DNA from: Monosporascus cannonballus
Lineage: Eukaryota; Ascomycota; Sordariomycetes; Xylariales
NCBI GenBank assembly: GCA_004154925.1
Contig: QJNS01000313.1
Coordinates: 1 to 64,000, forward strand
Reading direction: 5' to 3'
Length of the DNA: 64,000 nt
Shown: positions 1 to 11,029 of the stretch, piece by piece
How the letters are laid out: every line of letters starts with the position of its first letter
Position numbering within the stretch: the first letter of the stretch is position 1
Position numbers and translations under genes: made by a program
Notes under the pieces: model-generated
What the model was told of the DNA's origin: nothing
Database searches by the model: none
The model's input: the letters and a program-made list of their open reading frames with translations, nothing else

Positions 1-51
<51 letters not shown>
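1..51. repeat. Poly-C tract at window start, probable contig-end artefact
   Basis: Fifty-one consecutive C residues open the window and abut an open coding exon read on the minus strand. A similar poly-G and poly-C pair flanks an N gap near 51.9 kb. The likely cause is a homopolymer artefact at a contig end. It is not a fungal telomere, which would show TTAGGG/CCCTAA units. Confidence 0.75.
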
Positions 52-53
<2 letters not shown>

Positions 54-3000
54 GCGGGCATACCTGATGATGGGCTCCTTGTAGGAACGTTATCGACAAC
101 TACAGCGATATCACCTCGACCTGGCGACATCACTGGCGTCTTCATGGTGCCGGTAGGTGTCCTCGTCTCGTTGTCAGTACGTTGAGTTGTAGCTTCCTTG
201 TCCTCGGGACAATCTTCGACCGTGGGCTGATTTAGGGATCTCGACGAGACCGGCACTGCAGACGAGCCTTGCTGCACTGAACTGTCGGAAAGCAGGGCCG
301 GCGCTTCAGAAGAAGACGGGAACGCGACTTCCTCAGGGATAATAGGAACCGGAAAGGAGGTGGCTGCGTTGACTGGACCGGCGCCGGGGTCATATTCACT
401 TGATTCTTGAACCGCGCCGATCTGTTGTAAGGAGTCCATCCTGGGAGGGGAACCGTACTCGCGCAGACGGTCGCTGCCGTGAAAGGTGAAACGGTCAGGC
501 CTCTGTGAATCCTCCTGGCGAGAGGGGGTCCAGGGTATGAAGAACTGCGACCCAATGGGATGGTTAACCTTGACGGCGCTGTGGACGTTTATGCCGTCAA
601 TCTTCGTCTCGTCTAGTCCTCTGATGGCCTTGAACACCGGCTCCTGCTTTACAAATCTGTACCAAAGAGTCAAGTTAGTTAATTTGCTCCACGGGATAAT
701 GCTCTGGCGTATTAGGCAACCAATAACTGTGTGAGTAACTAAGGAGAAGGAACGGCGAAGAACTTACCTGACGAGAGCAGCCCTTCCCTTACCGGTAATC
801 CTCACGAATTCAATCTCGCCGTATCTACGGAAGATTTTCTCAATCCTGCTCCGCACGATATCCTCCTCCATGTTGCGGGTATTGATGCGGCTGACATAGA
901 CGCTGCGGTCGAGCTCGTGGCAGAACCTGCAGGGACACGGCTGGTATTGGATATAAGACGGCAGCACGCCGCCCGAGGAATCGCCGCCAGCGCGGGCCCT
1001 GTTGCGGCAGTTTGGGTCGTTCGAGTACGGGAATTTCGGGAACCAGTGCTTAAACGAGCCGCTGCTGTCCCGCCGCTGCTGCTGCGCGTTGTGGTGGTAG
1101 AAGACACCACTGCCACTACCGCTGCCATCACTGCCCCGGTGGCGTTGTTGGCTCTGCTGCTGAGTGGGGCTAAAGAGGCGGCTCTCAAGGCGGCCCTGGT
1201 TATGTGTTGACACGCGGCTGCTTGCATTGCTGGCCTGCCGCTGATGTTGGTGTTGGTAGCGCCCGCTGCTCATTCGCCGGTTGCCAAACGGAGCAGCGCC
1301 TTGGTGCTGGGATTCGTTGGACTGTCTACGAGTAGCGGCCCAGTTGCCGGCGGCGGCGGCCATGGTCTGGTGAAGAGGAACGTAAGGTAATTGCTGTAGC
1401 TGCTGAGTCTGTTGCTGCTGTGGTTGCGGCTGCCCTTCCTGCGGCGTGGTGTTCTTGTTCTTGTTCCGGCTACCAGTCCCAGGCGGCGAGTCTTTCTTAC
1501 GGTACACTGACTTCGGACCGTGCAGCGAATCCGTGCCGGCTGCCTGCCAGTTTCCACCGCCGTTGCTGCTGTTATGCGCGTGAGAGCTGCTGCGGTCCAG
1601 ACGAGCGCCGCCGTCGGGGCCTGCGGACGGCTGGGGACCGGGGGGTGCTGAAGGTCCGTTATTGTTATTTCCACGACCGAAGCTCTGCTGCGTAGGGGTA
1701 ACGTGGATGACCGGCGGGGGGAGACCGCGAGGGGAAAACATATAGCGGTTATACGGGAAAGACGGAGGACCCTGACCCATAGTGGCGGGATGTCCCTGAC
1801 CAATGGGTTGGGCCACGGCTTGGTTGGATCCGGTAGGCAACCAAGGCCGGGAGCTGTTTCTCGAATGCAGGGGATGTGACGAATTTTGTCGGGACGTATT
1901 ATGCACTGCCTCTTGTCCAGGCTCGGGCTGCCATGCTCTATACAACTCGAACTTGTTTGAGACCGCCCTCGCGCCTGTCTGATAACCCATACCAGGTCTA
2001 TATACTGGTGGCGGTGGCGACAGAATTATAGGGCCTTTGCCTGGCGGGGAGAAATACTGGCCCTGTACGTTCTGCGGAACAGACTGAGGGCACCCATGAG
2101 GAATTAGGGGAGTTGGCTGGCCATTGCGCTGAACATTGACATGGGAGGATAATGGTATCTGCCCGGCAGCGTCTCCTTGCGCAATGCGTCCGTTAGATTG
2201 TTCATGGTCACTAACGTGCCGCTCCGCTGAATATGGCTGGAGTCCTTTGTTCCTAGATGCACTGGCATTAGAGCCAGTCGTGGCGGAAGCTAAAGGCGGA
2301 GCACTAGTAGCTCGCAGCATCCCAGATAACGAGGCCACATCCAAGGAGTTTGACGGGGACTGACTAGGCAGATTGGCTGGAGGTACCACCGGGGCCGCGC
2401 CTGTGGAAGTGGTACGTGGCTGAACAATCCAAGACGGGTAGGATGGCAGACTAGCCATGACATATTCATGGGAATTGGGAGGAGTAGCTAGTTGTATAGT
2501 CACTGGAGCGGTGATGCTGTAGATGTCAGGCCGGGTGCTTGGTTGTCTCTCCTTTTCAGGCTTAGCAGGGGTGATGTAGCCAGCATTGTGAGCCGCTGTG
2601 CCTGAGGATCCGTCAACGATCGTAGTTGCGTTGACAGTTTTGCCGCCAACCTCAGTGTTTTCGGCCGCCCTTTTGTCAGACTCTTGGCTTCCAGCGGCGG
2701 AGAGGATATCCTTGCCCACTAGCCGGTGGTTAGTTAAATATGGAACGTGAGTACAATGAAAACACGCAGTAGGACTTACCACACTCCTCGGAACCATTGT
2801 TGGGGGGAACATTGACATTCACGTTAGGAGGCTGTACAGCGTCGGGGGTGGGCTGATCAGGCTCCTTGCGCAGCCTGACATGGTGAGTCCAGATGACGTG
2901 ACGGATAGTGGGAAGATACCAAATCTCCATGCCGTCAAGCTCGACAAGCTCCTGTTGGTGGAAACAGTGGAGGATGTCATTCTGGGCATCCTGGTTCCAG

Positions 3001-3494
3001 GCGCGGAGTCTGTTGCGGCAGTCCTCGTCCTTGAGGAGGTTGGCGGCCCAAGAATCGAAATATGGCATCACATCGCCCTTGAGGTCTTCCAGAACCATCC
3101 TGTTCTCCGAGATAAGGTGATGGACCACGTTCCACAAGTTCAGGGCCCCGCAGTGGAAGATGTCGTGGGCATCGAAGTACTTGTAGAGCTCATAGTAGGA
3201 CTGAAGGGGCTGGAGATGCTTGCTGTGAGCCCAGAAGAGCGAGCGGATCTTATCGCTGAAGGACTGGATCTTGGCGGCGCCCCATATCTTTGGGCGCGAT
3301 GCCCGGATAAGTTTGGGCGCAGGGCGCCATGGTTTTGTGCCGTTAGAGGTCGAGAAGATAGCCAGGTAGGCGGAAGGGATAGGCCAAGTGAAGAAATCAG
3401 GGGGGAGGTCGCCTTCATTTTTCTGGTATGGGGGAGCACCAGCTGCACCGATGGCCTGCTCCTTCGTGATACGGCGGTATATGGTGTCCGCCAT
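52..3494 (-). CDS. RRM-domain RNA-binding protein, 3' end truncated at contig end
   Basis: Three exons read cleanly on the minus strand: 3494-2780, 2718-768 and 656 to the poly-C edge. The introns are 2719-2779 and 657-767, with gtaagt donors and ctaac branch sites, and the phases agree across both junctions. The start is the ATG of MADTIYRR, since sequence upstream in that frame looks untranslated. About 1090 codons are visible. Residues 1-240 are a well-folded-looking region rich in W, H and L that I do not recognise. Residues 240-830 are low complexity (S, P, Q, G, N rich). An RRM follows at about 843-915, with RNP2-like VYVSRI and RNP1-like GRAALVRF; intron 2 cuts inside it. The tail is S/P/T rich and stays open until the poly-C. 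The function is presumably mRNA binding, but no specific ortholog is assigned. Confidence 0.78.
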
Positions 3495-4473
3495 GACCAC
3501 TGCAACAATAGTAGTGGCAGGTACGGCGATGGTGGGGGAAAGTGCGGCAACCAAGAAGCAGTTGCAACAAGAGGATATGCAATAACCAATTAAGGTATCC
3601 CAAAGATATTGAGAAAAGACACCTTTTTTCGCTCGCACAAGGAGTAGTGGAGGGTAAGGCTGGTTGCAGATTGTTGATTGTGTGAGTGCGGGAAAACTTA
3701 GATGCTTTTTGTGCTTAAGTAGAGAAATTGTGCAGGAAGGCGACGAGGGAAGTATCCAAGGAAACCAAGCCAACTCGATGAGAAAACACCATTCGGTTCC
3801 TAAGGCTGCCTTGGGGCGAGAGAAAGTTTGAGGTTGCCGGGGAGCATTCAATCCTTGGGTTGATCTGGGGTCCAAGGTGAATAAGATGCCGGTATCTAGG
3901 GAGACGTGACAATGGGTATTCTAATGTGCCCTACGTTCGTTTGCATTGCTGAAGCATCGGCGATCATCGACGGCTACTCGTTGCTATAGTTTAGAACCAC
4001 ATGCTCCCTTAGTTAGTGTACTCAATGAGAACCTCAATGGGTATCGAGAGTAGTGCTCCAGGATATGTCAATACCCCATCAATTGACATGCAGAAGCTTG
4101 CTCTTCACCTTGCACATGGTGATATCCTCACCAGGAACCAAACTGACCTTCGCAACCAACTGCCACTCTTGAAAGAAAATAAATATTTGTGGAATCATAG
4201 CCACAAGAGTTGAGAATTTTATGTACATGTTGATAGCACGTTATTTTGATACGTGGGAGTATACGGGGTTTCCGGCTCCCCTGTTCAAGGTGAGGCGAGA
4301 AAGGGGGCAGAAGAAGGCTCGATATAGCATCTCAACCTGAACACACAAACGGCTCACCAATGGCCTAATGTTGTGAGTATTGGGTTGGATTAGCCGCGCC
4401 AACGGCGCCCTCCCCATCGACTGGCATAGCCAACTAATGCATTCCGAAGGCATATTCCGACACATTCGGTGCC
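3495..4473. other. Intergenic region
   Basis: This is the upstream region of the RRM gene and the downstream region of the FMP46-type gene. Short ORFs here have no recognisable protein features. No RNA gene or repeat was seen. Confidence 0.5.
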
Positions 4474-5037
4474 TTATGTGCTGGTCGTCTGCTCCAGCAT
4501 CTTGAGGATCTCTGACTCGTTCTCAGAGGCAACAGCTTTGCCGTTATGCCAATCCACAACCTGGCCATGATATTAGCTTCCAGGCAGACCATGGGAGGGG
4601 ATAGCAGAGCACATACCACAGGTCGCTTGAAGTTGTCGCCGCTCTCCTTAAACTTCTTCAAGGCCTCGTTCTCCGTGGATGCGCCGTTGACGACGGAGCT
4701 GATCTTGTTCTTTCCCACATACTCGAGGATGGTCTTGAGCTGGTCGGTAGTGGGTGGGTCCTCAGTGATGTTCAGCTCGAACTCCGGGCGCTGCCGTAAA
4801 GAGTTCGTCTGAGCAGTGTGGTCGCTAGCCTGATCCTCTGTCGCAGATTCGGTGGCGTTGGCGGAGACCTGCCTCAGGAGATTCGCAGCTCTCAGGGAAG
4901 CTGGAGAGCTGGCCTTGTGAAAGAGAGTGACGATGTCCTTGGATTTGTGCTGTTTTAACTTGTCAGCGTTCATCGGAGCTCCCAAATGTGAACAGGTGGG
5001 TGGAGTCGGCAGAGCTTAAACTTACAAATCGGAACAT
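4474..5037 (-). CDS. FMP46: FMP46-type (DUF1687) putative mitochondrial redox protein
   Basis: Three exons give 143 residues: 5037-5026 (only four codons, MFRF), 4949-4617 and 4560-4474. The introns are 4950-5025 (gtaagt...aacag) and 4561-4616 (gtatgt...ccag). Splicing joins MFRF to HKSKDIVTLF, and joins KRPV to VVDWHNGKA in the last exon. That is the layout and sequence style of fungal FMP46/DUF1687 proteins, small thioredoxin-fold proteins reported in mitochondria. The K-R-P-V-V-V-D-W block near residue 115 is the part I rely on most. Length suits the family. Reading the unspliced frame gives a false longer start and a nonsense tail. The enzymatic role is unproven in the family. The gene is divergent from the Nup53-type gene, sharing a 0.76 kb promoter region. 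Confidence 0.8.
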
Positions 5038-5798
5038 CTTGACTGTCTTATGGGGGTTAAGGCTGGAGAATGTGGCTCATATATTGAGGGACAAGACGAT
5101 ACGATCACGAGGTGAAGTTGAAAACTCACTACCTGATGATGCCGGTCTTTTCCTAATTCGGGGCAGACCGTTCGTACAATTTGTTCCAAGAGCACGGAGC
5201 TAAAAGGAGCCGCATAACGTCACAGGCTCGGAAAGCTCAACCACCAACCGCCTGAGCTTCCCAAGCTAAGGGACGCTTTGGGGGCTCCTAGCCTGGTTCG
5301 TGCACGCCCTATTCTGACGCTAGCACGTGCTGTACCGGCTTTACATCGGGTTATCTCACTGTTCTAACGCCCCAAAGTTAGACTGGAAAGTGACTTGGAT
5401 ACCTGGAGTTTAATAGGCTGGTCCTGGTTGCCAGGGAGCATTAGCTGGAAGTCTCAAGTTTGTATTTCATAGAGCAGCCTCAACTTTTTTACCGGCAGCT
5501 TCTAATAAGACATCGATTGACGACCTGTCACCTTTCTTGCGGCCCTTGGCGTAAAACCGTTTTCGAATTCCTGAGAGTCCAGGCTTACCTCCCGCCTAGG
5601 ATACCCCGAATCCAGGATGAGACCCCTAATCTTACACAATGTTCCCGAGGAGGAACTCTACACAGGCGAGGACGGAATCCAAAGGCCATACGCCATGATA
5701 TTTCCCGAGTACGTCTACACCACGCGACCACCGTCCTTTCAATACAACCATCCGTCTTTCGCACACCCTTGACTATATATCTGAATAATTGACTCACA
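5038..5798. promoter_or_regulatory. Shared divergent promoter region
   Basis: This 761-bp spacer lies between the divergent starts of the FMP46-type gene and the Nup53-type gene, so it must hold both promoters. A TATA-like ctatatatc lies about 25 bp upstream of the Nup53 ATG. No operator is claimed. Confidence 0.5.
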
Positions 5799-7142
5799 AT
5801 GGAAAACAAAAGAAGCGATCGACAGCCCCCCGCCCCCCGCGCGAGACGCGCAGTGGCTGAGACTGGCTCCTTCGGCAAGTCGACGAGGCGATCCCGTTCG
5901 AGAACAGGCAGCGCGCCTCTCAAGCGCGAGGATGCCAACATGAAAGTGGCCGACGAGCTGTTCTCCAAGTTCCTCGCGCCCGCGCCCAAGCCCGACGAAG
6001 ACGACACCCCCTCGACCGCCACCGGCCTAAAACGGAAGACTAGCTACCTATCCCAGAACGTCACGTTGGCGCAAGACGATTCGGCCTCCGCCGCACAGCC
6101 CCTGCGCTTCCAGAAGGAACCCACCGAGGTCATACTACGAGGATACGCGTCGCCCGACCAGCAGTACGCCGCCATCAACCACTACGAGCACGTAGCAGGA
6201 AGAATATGCGAGGACTACTCGAGAGAGCCGCCCATCGAGTCGCGGCGGTACAAGTCAGAGCTCCGTGATCCCGCCTTCACGCGGCAGCAGCCTCTCACGC
6301 TCGCCGAGCGATCGAAGGTGGCCAAGGTCGCCGGCGGAGAGCATTGGATCAAGGTGACGTTCGAGTCGGCCGACGCCGCCGACGCCGCCATCTACGCGTC
6401 GCCACAGAAGATCCTCGGCCACCTCGTCTATGCGGAGCCGTACCGCGGGCACCCGCCGGCGGAGGACGCCGCCATCGTCGACGTCGTAGGCGACGCGGGT
6501 ATGCTGGATCCGACGCGCTCGAACACGGTCCGCGACTTCCGCAGGCGCCGTCCCTCGCAGACCCGGAACGGCGGCGGCCTTAACGGCAATGGCAGTAACA
6601 ACAATAGCAATAGGAACGTCGCGCTCCCTATGTCCTGGAAGAATCCCCTTGGAGGAGCGCGATATGGCTCGCAGGCAGACCTATCTCGACCCCAGGGCTC
6701 GCCGCAGGGCTCCCAGACCTCGACGCAGACGATAGACACAGCGACGGCGTCAACCGCGACGGTGACCGGGGTGGGCTTCTATCCGCAATCGCAATCGCTG
6801 CAGGCTGAACCGACGGCACCAGCACCCCAGAAGCAGAGCGGCGGCGGCAACGGCGAGGAGGACAGCGTGTACTGCAGCGTGATCCCTACGGCGCGGCGGG
6901 TTAAGCTCCTGCCGGCGGACGAGGCGGTAGCGCCGCAGCCGAGCCCCGTGCAGCTGCTGCTGGCGCGGCTGCCGCTGATCGGCTGGTTCAGCGGGTCCGT
7001 CATCGGCGACGAGGTGCCGCGCAACGAGGTCGGCGACTTCGACCTCGCGCGCGCGAGCCTCTTCTGGCGCCTCATGTTCTACCTCGATCTGTGGTTCGGC
7101 CTCTTCGGCTCCGATCTCGTTAGTGGCGATAAGGAGGACTAG
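5799..7142 (+). CDS. NUP53: Nup53/Nup35-type nucleoporin (MPPN/RRM_Nup35 domain)
   Basis: A single exon encodes 447 residues. The N-terminus is basic and disordered (residues 1-45). A variant RRM spans about 108-225, beginning with EVILRGYASPDQQYAAINHY and ending near HWIKVTFESADAADAAIYAS and LVYAEPYRG. That arrangement is typical of the Nup35/Nup53 RRM, which dimerises rather than binding RNA in the usual way. A long low-complexity stretch (N, G, S, Q) follows. The C-terminus (LFWRLMFYLDLWFGLFGSD) looks like the amphipathic membrane-binding helix of this family. The protein would belong to the inner ring of the nuclear pore, where it contacts Nup170/Nup155 and the membrane. The start is the first ATG (cacaATGG), 35 bp after a TATA-like element. 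The whole is intact, with no intron. Confidence 0.78.
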   Translation: MENKRSDRQPPAPRARRAVAETGSFGKSTRRSRSRTGSAPLKREDANMKVADELFSKFLAPAPKPDEDDTPSTATGLKRKTSYLSQNVTLAQDDSASAAQPLRFQKEPTEVILRGYASPDQQYAAINHYEHVAGRICEDYSREPPIESRRYKSELRDPAFTRQQPLTLAERSKVAKVAGGEHWIKVTFESADAADAAIYASPQKILGHLVYAEPYRGHPPAEDAAIVDVVGDAGMLDPTRSNTVRDFRRRRPSQTRNGGGLNGNGSNNNSNRNVALPMSWKNPLGGARYGSQADLSRPQGSPQGSQTSTQTIDTATASTATVTGVGFYPQSQSLQAEPTAPAPQKQSGGGNGEEDSVYCSVIPTARRVKLLPADEAVAPQPSPVQLLLARLPLIGWFSGSVIGDEVPRNEVGDFDLARASLFWRLMFYLDLWFGLFGSDLVSGDKED

Positions 7143-7827
7143 GAGACGAGAAGGGAAGTGGACTAGGCCGGACTGGACTGGACTCGGGAAGCGAAAGGGA
7201 CGTCATCCGTCGTGTATGGGATTAGGAGGTGAAGGGCAGGGAGGTATAAGTGGATGGCGCCAACACGTTGAATTAGGAAATTGTACATTTGATAAGCCAC
7301 CTAGGCCGGGGGTGCGGATACGATCACGGGCGTTCGAGGTAGGAAGCATAGGGATCCCAAAAAGCATGTTGGAATTACGCGCACTGAACAGGTATGATAT
7401 GTAGTGTACCCATTCGACACTACTCGACAGGGTCAAGCAAGTTGTCTCTGCCGCCTATTTTGTCTGCTGAAGACATGGCTTTAAGTCATCATCTATCTGC
7501 CCTGGCTAGACTGCCTGCCAATGCTCCCACGCTCGATGTTGATATTGTCTGATGCCATGCAATGCCAATACCATGCAGTGATGAAGTCACCCTAAGCTAA
7601 TAGTCTAGAAATATTGGACGATATGGAGTTTTCAAACTTGTTAGTCAGCCAGTCGGTAAAGTCATGCAATCAATCTATCAATAAGTCGTGTCACCGTGTG
7701 AAAAAGCCATACCGCCCCGAAAATGAGATATGCCCCGTCCCCGCCGTGTGCCATGCTATACCATGCCATGTCATACTATCATCACCCCTTCCCCCCTTTC
7801 CCCTTTCGTTGGTTCCGAGTTAGATAT
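7143..7827. other. Convergent intergenic region
   Basis: The 3' ends of the Nup53-type gene (plus) and the IVY1-type gene (minus) face each other here. The stretch should hold both 3' UTRs and terminators. Nothing else was seen. Confidence 0.5.
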
Positions 7828-9624
7828 TCATGTACGCGTATAAGGTACCTCTGCGGGTATGCAAGTGGCAATGGAATCAACCCGAGTATCATCCTCGTCC
7901 TTGCCTGTACCCGCCACCAGCTCCGCACCCTCACTCCACCGCTGCTCCCTCTCCTCGGCGGAACTAGTAACGTCCAAGTCCACGTGCGGACGAGGCGTCC
8001 CCCGTGCATCCCCACCCCCCGCACTATCTCTATCATCACCTTCCTCGCTCTCCCTCGTCCGCCGCAATCCCTCATCCTTCCACGGCGACACCGTCTTGTC
8101 GTCGTCGTCGTCGTCGTCGTCGTCATCCTTGAAGAGTCCCTGCGCCGACGCATCCCGCGCGCCAAAGAGATCACCCAATCTCCCGAGCCTCCTGCCACTC
8201 TCGTCCCCAAACTCATCGTCGTCGCTAAGCAGGGAGTCCGGGTCCATGATGACGTCCGTGGGGAGCCGGCGTATGGGCTGCGGGCTGAAGGGCCTCCTCA
8301 GGCCGCGGGGGTGGGGGTGTGTGGTGGTGGTCTGGGTCTGATGGCCGACGTTGTCCACGCTGAGGTTCAGGTCGGAGAAGACGCTCTCGTTGTCTTCGGT
8401 GCCGTTGCGCTCCCTCTCGGCTGCTGCGACGGAGGGGTCCGCGCTCACGGCGCCCACGAGGCTCTGGTACCGGTCCGTCTCGCTGATGAGCAGGCTGTCG
8501 GCGCGCCCGTGGTGGGATCCCCAGCCCCCGCTCCCGGGTCCGCCCGACGGCCGCGACTTGTCCGACGCCGTGTCTGCCAGGATGCTCTTAGGCGGCAGTA
8601 TACTAAACAGCTTCGCCTCGCCGCCCTCGGAAGAAACGCCTCCCCCTCCCATGGCGGGGGCCCCGGCCGCCCCCACCGCCGTGCCGACAGCGCCGCCGTT
8701 GCCGAGGATTCCTCCCACGGGCATGACGGCGTCGTCCTCACTCGCGAACAGGTCGCGGCCCTTCTCGAGCAGCTCGTCGAGGCCGCCGCCGCTCCAGCCC
8801 TTGCGGGCCAGGGACTCGAAGATGTCGACCTCGGCGCGGACGAGGGAGCAGCCGGCGTCGAGGACGCGGGCGCTGGCCTCCTGGCTGTCGCGCAGCAGGG
8901 CGCGTGCGTGGTCGGCATGCAGGACGGTGAGGCCGTCGAGCCGCGCCGTGAGCTCGACGAGGTGCTCGCGCAGGACGCTGACGTCGCGGCGGCGCTGGCG
9001 GTGCAGCTTGAGCCCCTCCTTCTCGAGGCGGCGGATCTCGCGGCTGCGCACCGCTACCTCGGCCTTGTAGCACTCCTCCTCGTCGTCTACCGCCCGCCGC
9101 CACGCGTCCAGCTCGTGCAGCAGCGGCACCTCGAACGACCGGTACACCGTCTCCGACAGGATCTGCTGGTGGTTCGCGATCAGGTGGTGCACGCCGCCGG
9201 CGCTCAGGATCAGGTCCGCTGTGCAGGAGCCCTTGGCCGCGAAGCTGTTGCTGCTGGCGGTGAGCTGGTGATGCGAGGCGCCGCCGCCAGGTGGGGCGGC
9301 GATGAGGGATTCGGCCCGGGATTCCTTGAGCCGCGCGCACGCCTCGAGCGCGGAGCCGAAAGCCGACGCCGCCGTCGAGAGGGTCGCCAGGGCCACGCGG
9401 TACGACTTCGCCGTGGCGAGGAGGTCCGAGTACGCCTGTTGTGACTGCTCGAGGTCTGCCTTGGTGAGCACGGTGTGGGCCGGCCGCGGAGGTGGGGGCA
9501 GCGGCAGGTTGTACGATGACAGGCGGTTGGCGGTCGAGGCGTAGGAGTACGTAGGTGAGTCGGGTATGGGCGGCAGCTGCGAGTGGGAAGGAGAGTGAGG
9601 TCTTTCAGCACGACTCGCCGCCAT
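7828..9624 (-). CDS. IVY1: IVY1-type inverted-BAR phospholipid-binding protein
   Basis: One exon encodes 598 residues. After a proline-rich leader, residues 50-280 form a long, charged, helical region. It includes the family block AAGGVHHL-like 'SAGGVHHLIANHQQILSETV' and YRSFEVPLLHELDAW, followed by a heptad-like coiled coil (REIRRLEKEGLKLHRQRRRD). This matches fungal IVY1, which in yeast binds phosphoinositides, Vps33 and Ypt7 on the vacuole and is linked to TORC1/EGO signalling. The C-terminal half is acidic and disordered. It contains an Asp run coded by a GTC/GAC microsatellite and dispersed S/T-P sites. The call rests on the helical core; the tail is poorly conserved in the family. A 573-codon ORF on the opposite strand is only a GC-driven shadow. 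Confidence 0.78.
   Translation of the reverse strand: MAASRAERPHSPSHSQLPPIPDSPTYSYASTANRLSSYNLPLPPPPRPAHTVLTKADLEQSQQAYSDLLATAKSYRVALATLSTAASAFGSALEACARLKESRAESLIAAPPGGGASHHQLTASSNSFAAKGSCTADLILSAGGVHHLIANHQQILSETVYRSFEVPLLHELDAWRRAVDDEEECYKAEVAVRSREIRRLEKEGLKLHRQRRRDVSVLREHLVELTARLDGLTVLHADHARALLRDSQEASARVLDAGCSLVRAEVDIFESLARKGWSGGGLDELLEKGRDLFASEDDAVMPVGGILGNGGAVGTAVGAAGAPAMGGGGVSSEGGEAKLFSILPPKSILADTASDKSRPSGGPGSGGWGSHHGRADSLLISETDRYQSLVGAVSADPSVAAAERERNGTEDNESVFSDLNLSVDNVGHQTQTTTTHPHPRGLRRPFSPQPIRRLPTDVIMDPDSLLSDDDEFGDESGRRLGRLGDLFGARDASAQGLFKDDDDDDDDDDKTVSPWKDEGLRRTRESEEGDDRDSAGGGDARGTPRPHVDLDVTSSAEEREQRWSEGAELVAGTGKDEDDTRVDSIATCIPAEVPYTRT
8098..8124. repeat. GTC/GAC trinucleotide microsatellite
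   Basis: About nine perfect trinucleotide units encode a run of aspartates in the IVY1-type protein. Length polymorphism between strains is likely; it would stay in frame. Confidence 0.9.
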
Positions 9625-11029
9625 CGTGACCCTGTTGGCTGCAGCCGTGGATATTACTCGTCTGTTCAGTTTACTTTGAAAAGGGCACGGGTTGGGGTTC
9701 GGATGTCGATTCAGACAGGGTTCCTCTTGCTACCTAAGGCGAGGGCGGAACTCGGATCTGCATTATTGGGAGAGGCCGAAGAAGCTGTCATGGGGGAGAT
9801 ACGGGCATCAGGTTTCTAGGAGCGTCCAGGGTGCTCGGGCCCCCAGATATGACAGCACAGCGTTGATGGAGGTAGGGCTTCGGGTTGACCAGCTGATTGA
9901 TACCAAATGTTTCCAAATGTTGCCATGTGCCTGTGCCTCCTCGTACGAAGCAGTTTAACCTTAAGTATCCCGAGTTGCCGGGGAATCCCTGTTGATATGT
10001 GCTGGCGTCCCTCGATAAGATAAGGAAATACAGAGCACTATGTACAAATACAGTAGTTGTGGAATGCCCGCTGACGTATCATGCCCTCTAAAGTTATTAG
10101 CTCAAGGCTTAAGCATTTCGAATCAGTACTTCGTAAATGTATACGTCGAGGGTATGGCAGCTTTCGGAAACGGAAAGGAGAAGATGGGGCCGTTGACGAA
10201 CACTGCTTTATATCCCACCGAACAAAAGAACGTCAGCGAACGTGGCGAGGAGCTGTCTAGGAGTTGGTCTAAAAGGCCCCAGTGCTCCAGAATCACATGT
10301 AACCTCCCTCCATGGAACAAACATAGCCGATGTATTCGCGATTCGCTCGCCGTGGTGCAGACCAAGCAACAGTGTCATCCGATAAAGAATTGGATAAACT
10401 GACCGGATTCTAACCACAAAAGTGATAACACTCGCCCAGCTTCCACTCCAGCAAGGACCACTCAGTTGCACGGGCCTTTCCATTGGTCTGTTTCCTTACG
10501 GTCGGTTTCAAAACAGATGTGTCTTGGCATATCGTCCTTGGCTCATTACTAAGACGGGCGAGCCTATAGCATTGGCCCTTCGAGACTTGGGCATATAGGC
10601 TCTGGTGAACCAATCAGCAACTCAATACTCTTATGTCAAACGGCCCTGTATCAAAGGGCAAAGACGGACGCTATGGGCAATCAACCACTGCTGAATTTCG
10701 AGAAAACTCCTGTAGCCCGGGAAAAGACCTCACTCCGTTATTGGTTTTGCTACTACGCTTCATGTCGTTGGATAAAGGGTGTTTGCGAAGAGAACTGAGT
10801 TGAGAGCCTCTGGAAGTGTTTGCCCTTTCGACCTTGAGTAAGTAGCGCTTATCTGATGAGTACCCGCCGTATGCAACTCTCCTACTCATGTTGAGACCCA
10901 CTTGAGCCATTTTACACTTCAGCCAGTCGAGAACTTGTCAAAAAAAGCCCCATTAATCCAACAGGTTTACTGACGGAGACAATCACACTCGTCGTATCCC
11001 TCTATTGCCCACAACACTAGCTCGTCAGC
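9625..11029. other. Intergenic region
   Basis: This is the upstream region of both the IVY1-type gene (minus) and the sugar-bisphosphatase gene (plus). Short ORFs such as 10040-10402 have no domain-like features and are not called. No RNA gene was seen. Confidence 0.5.

Noticed and set aside
1..51. Telomere
   Set aside because: Pure C without CCCTAA units, and it interrupts an open coding exon, so it is not a chromosome end.
7723..9444. 573-codon ORF on the plus strand
   Set aside because: It is fully antisense to the IVY1-type gene. Its sequence is V/A/R-rich, with no domain logic, as expected from a GC-rich third-position shadow.
10040..10402. 120-codon ORF upstream of the bisphosphatase gene
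   Set aside because: No domain or signal, another ORF on the opposite strand over the same bases, and codon content unlike the neighbouring genes.
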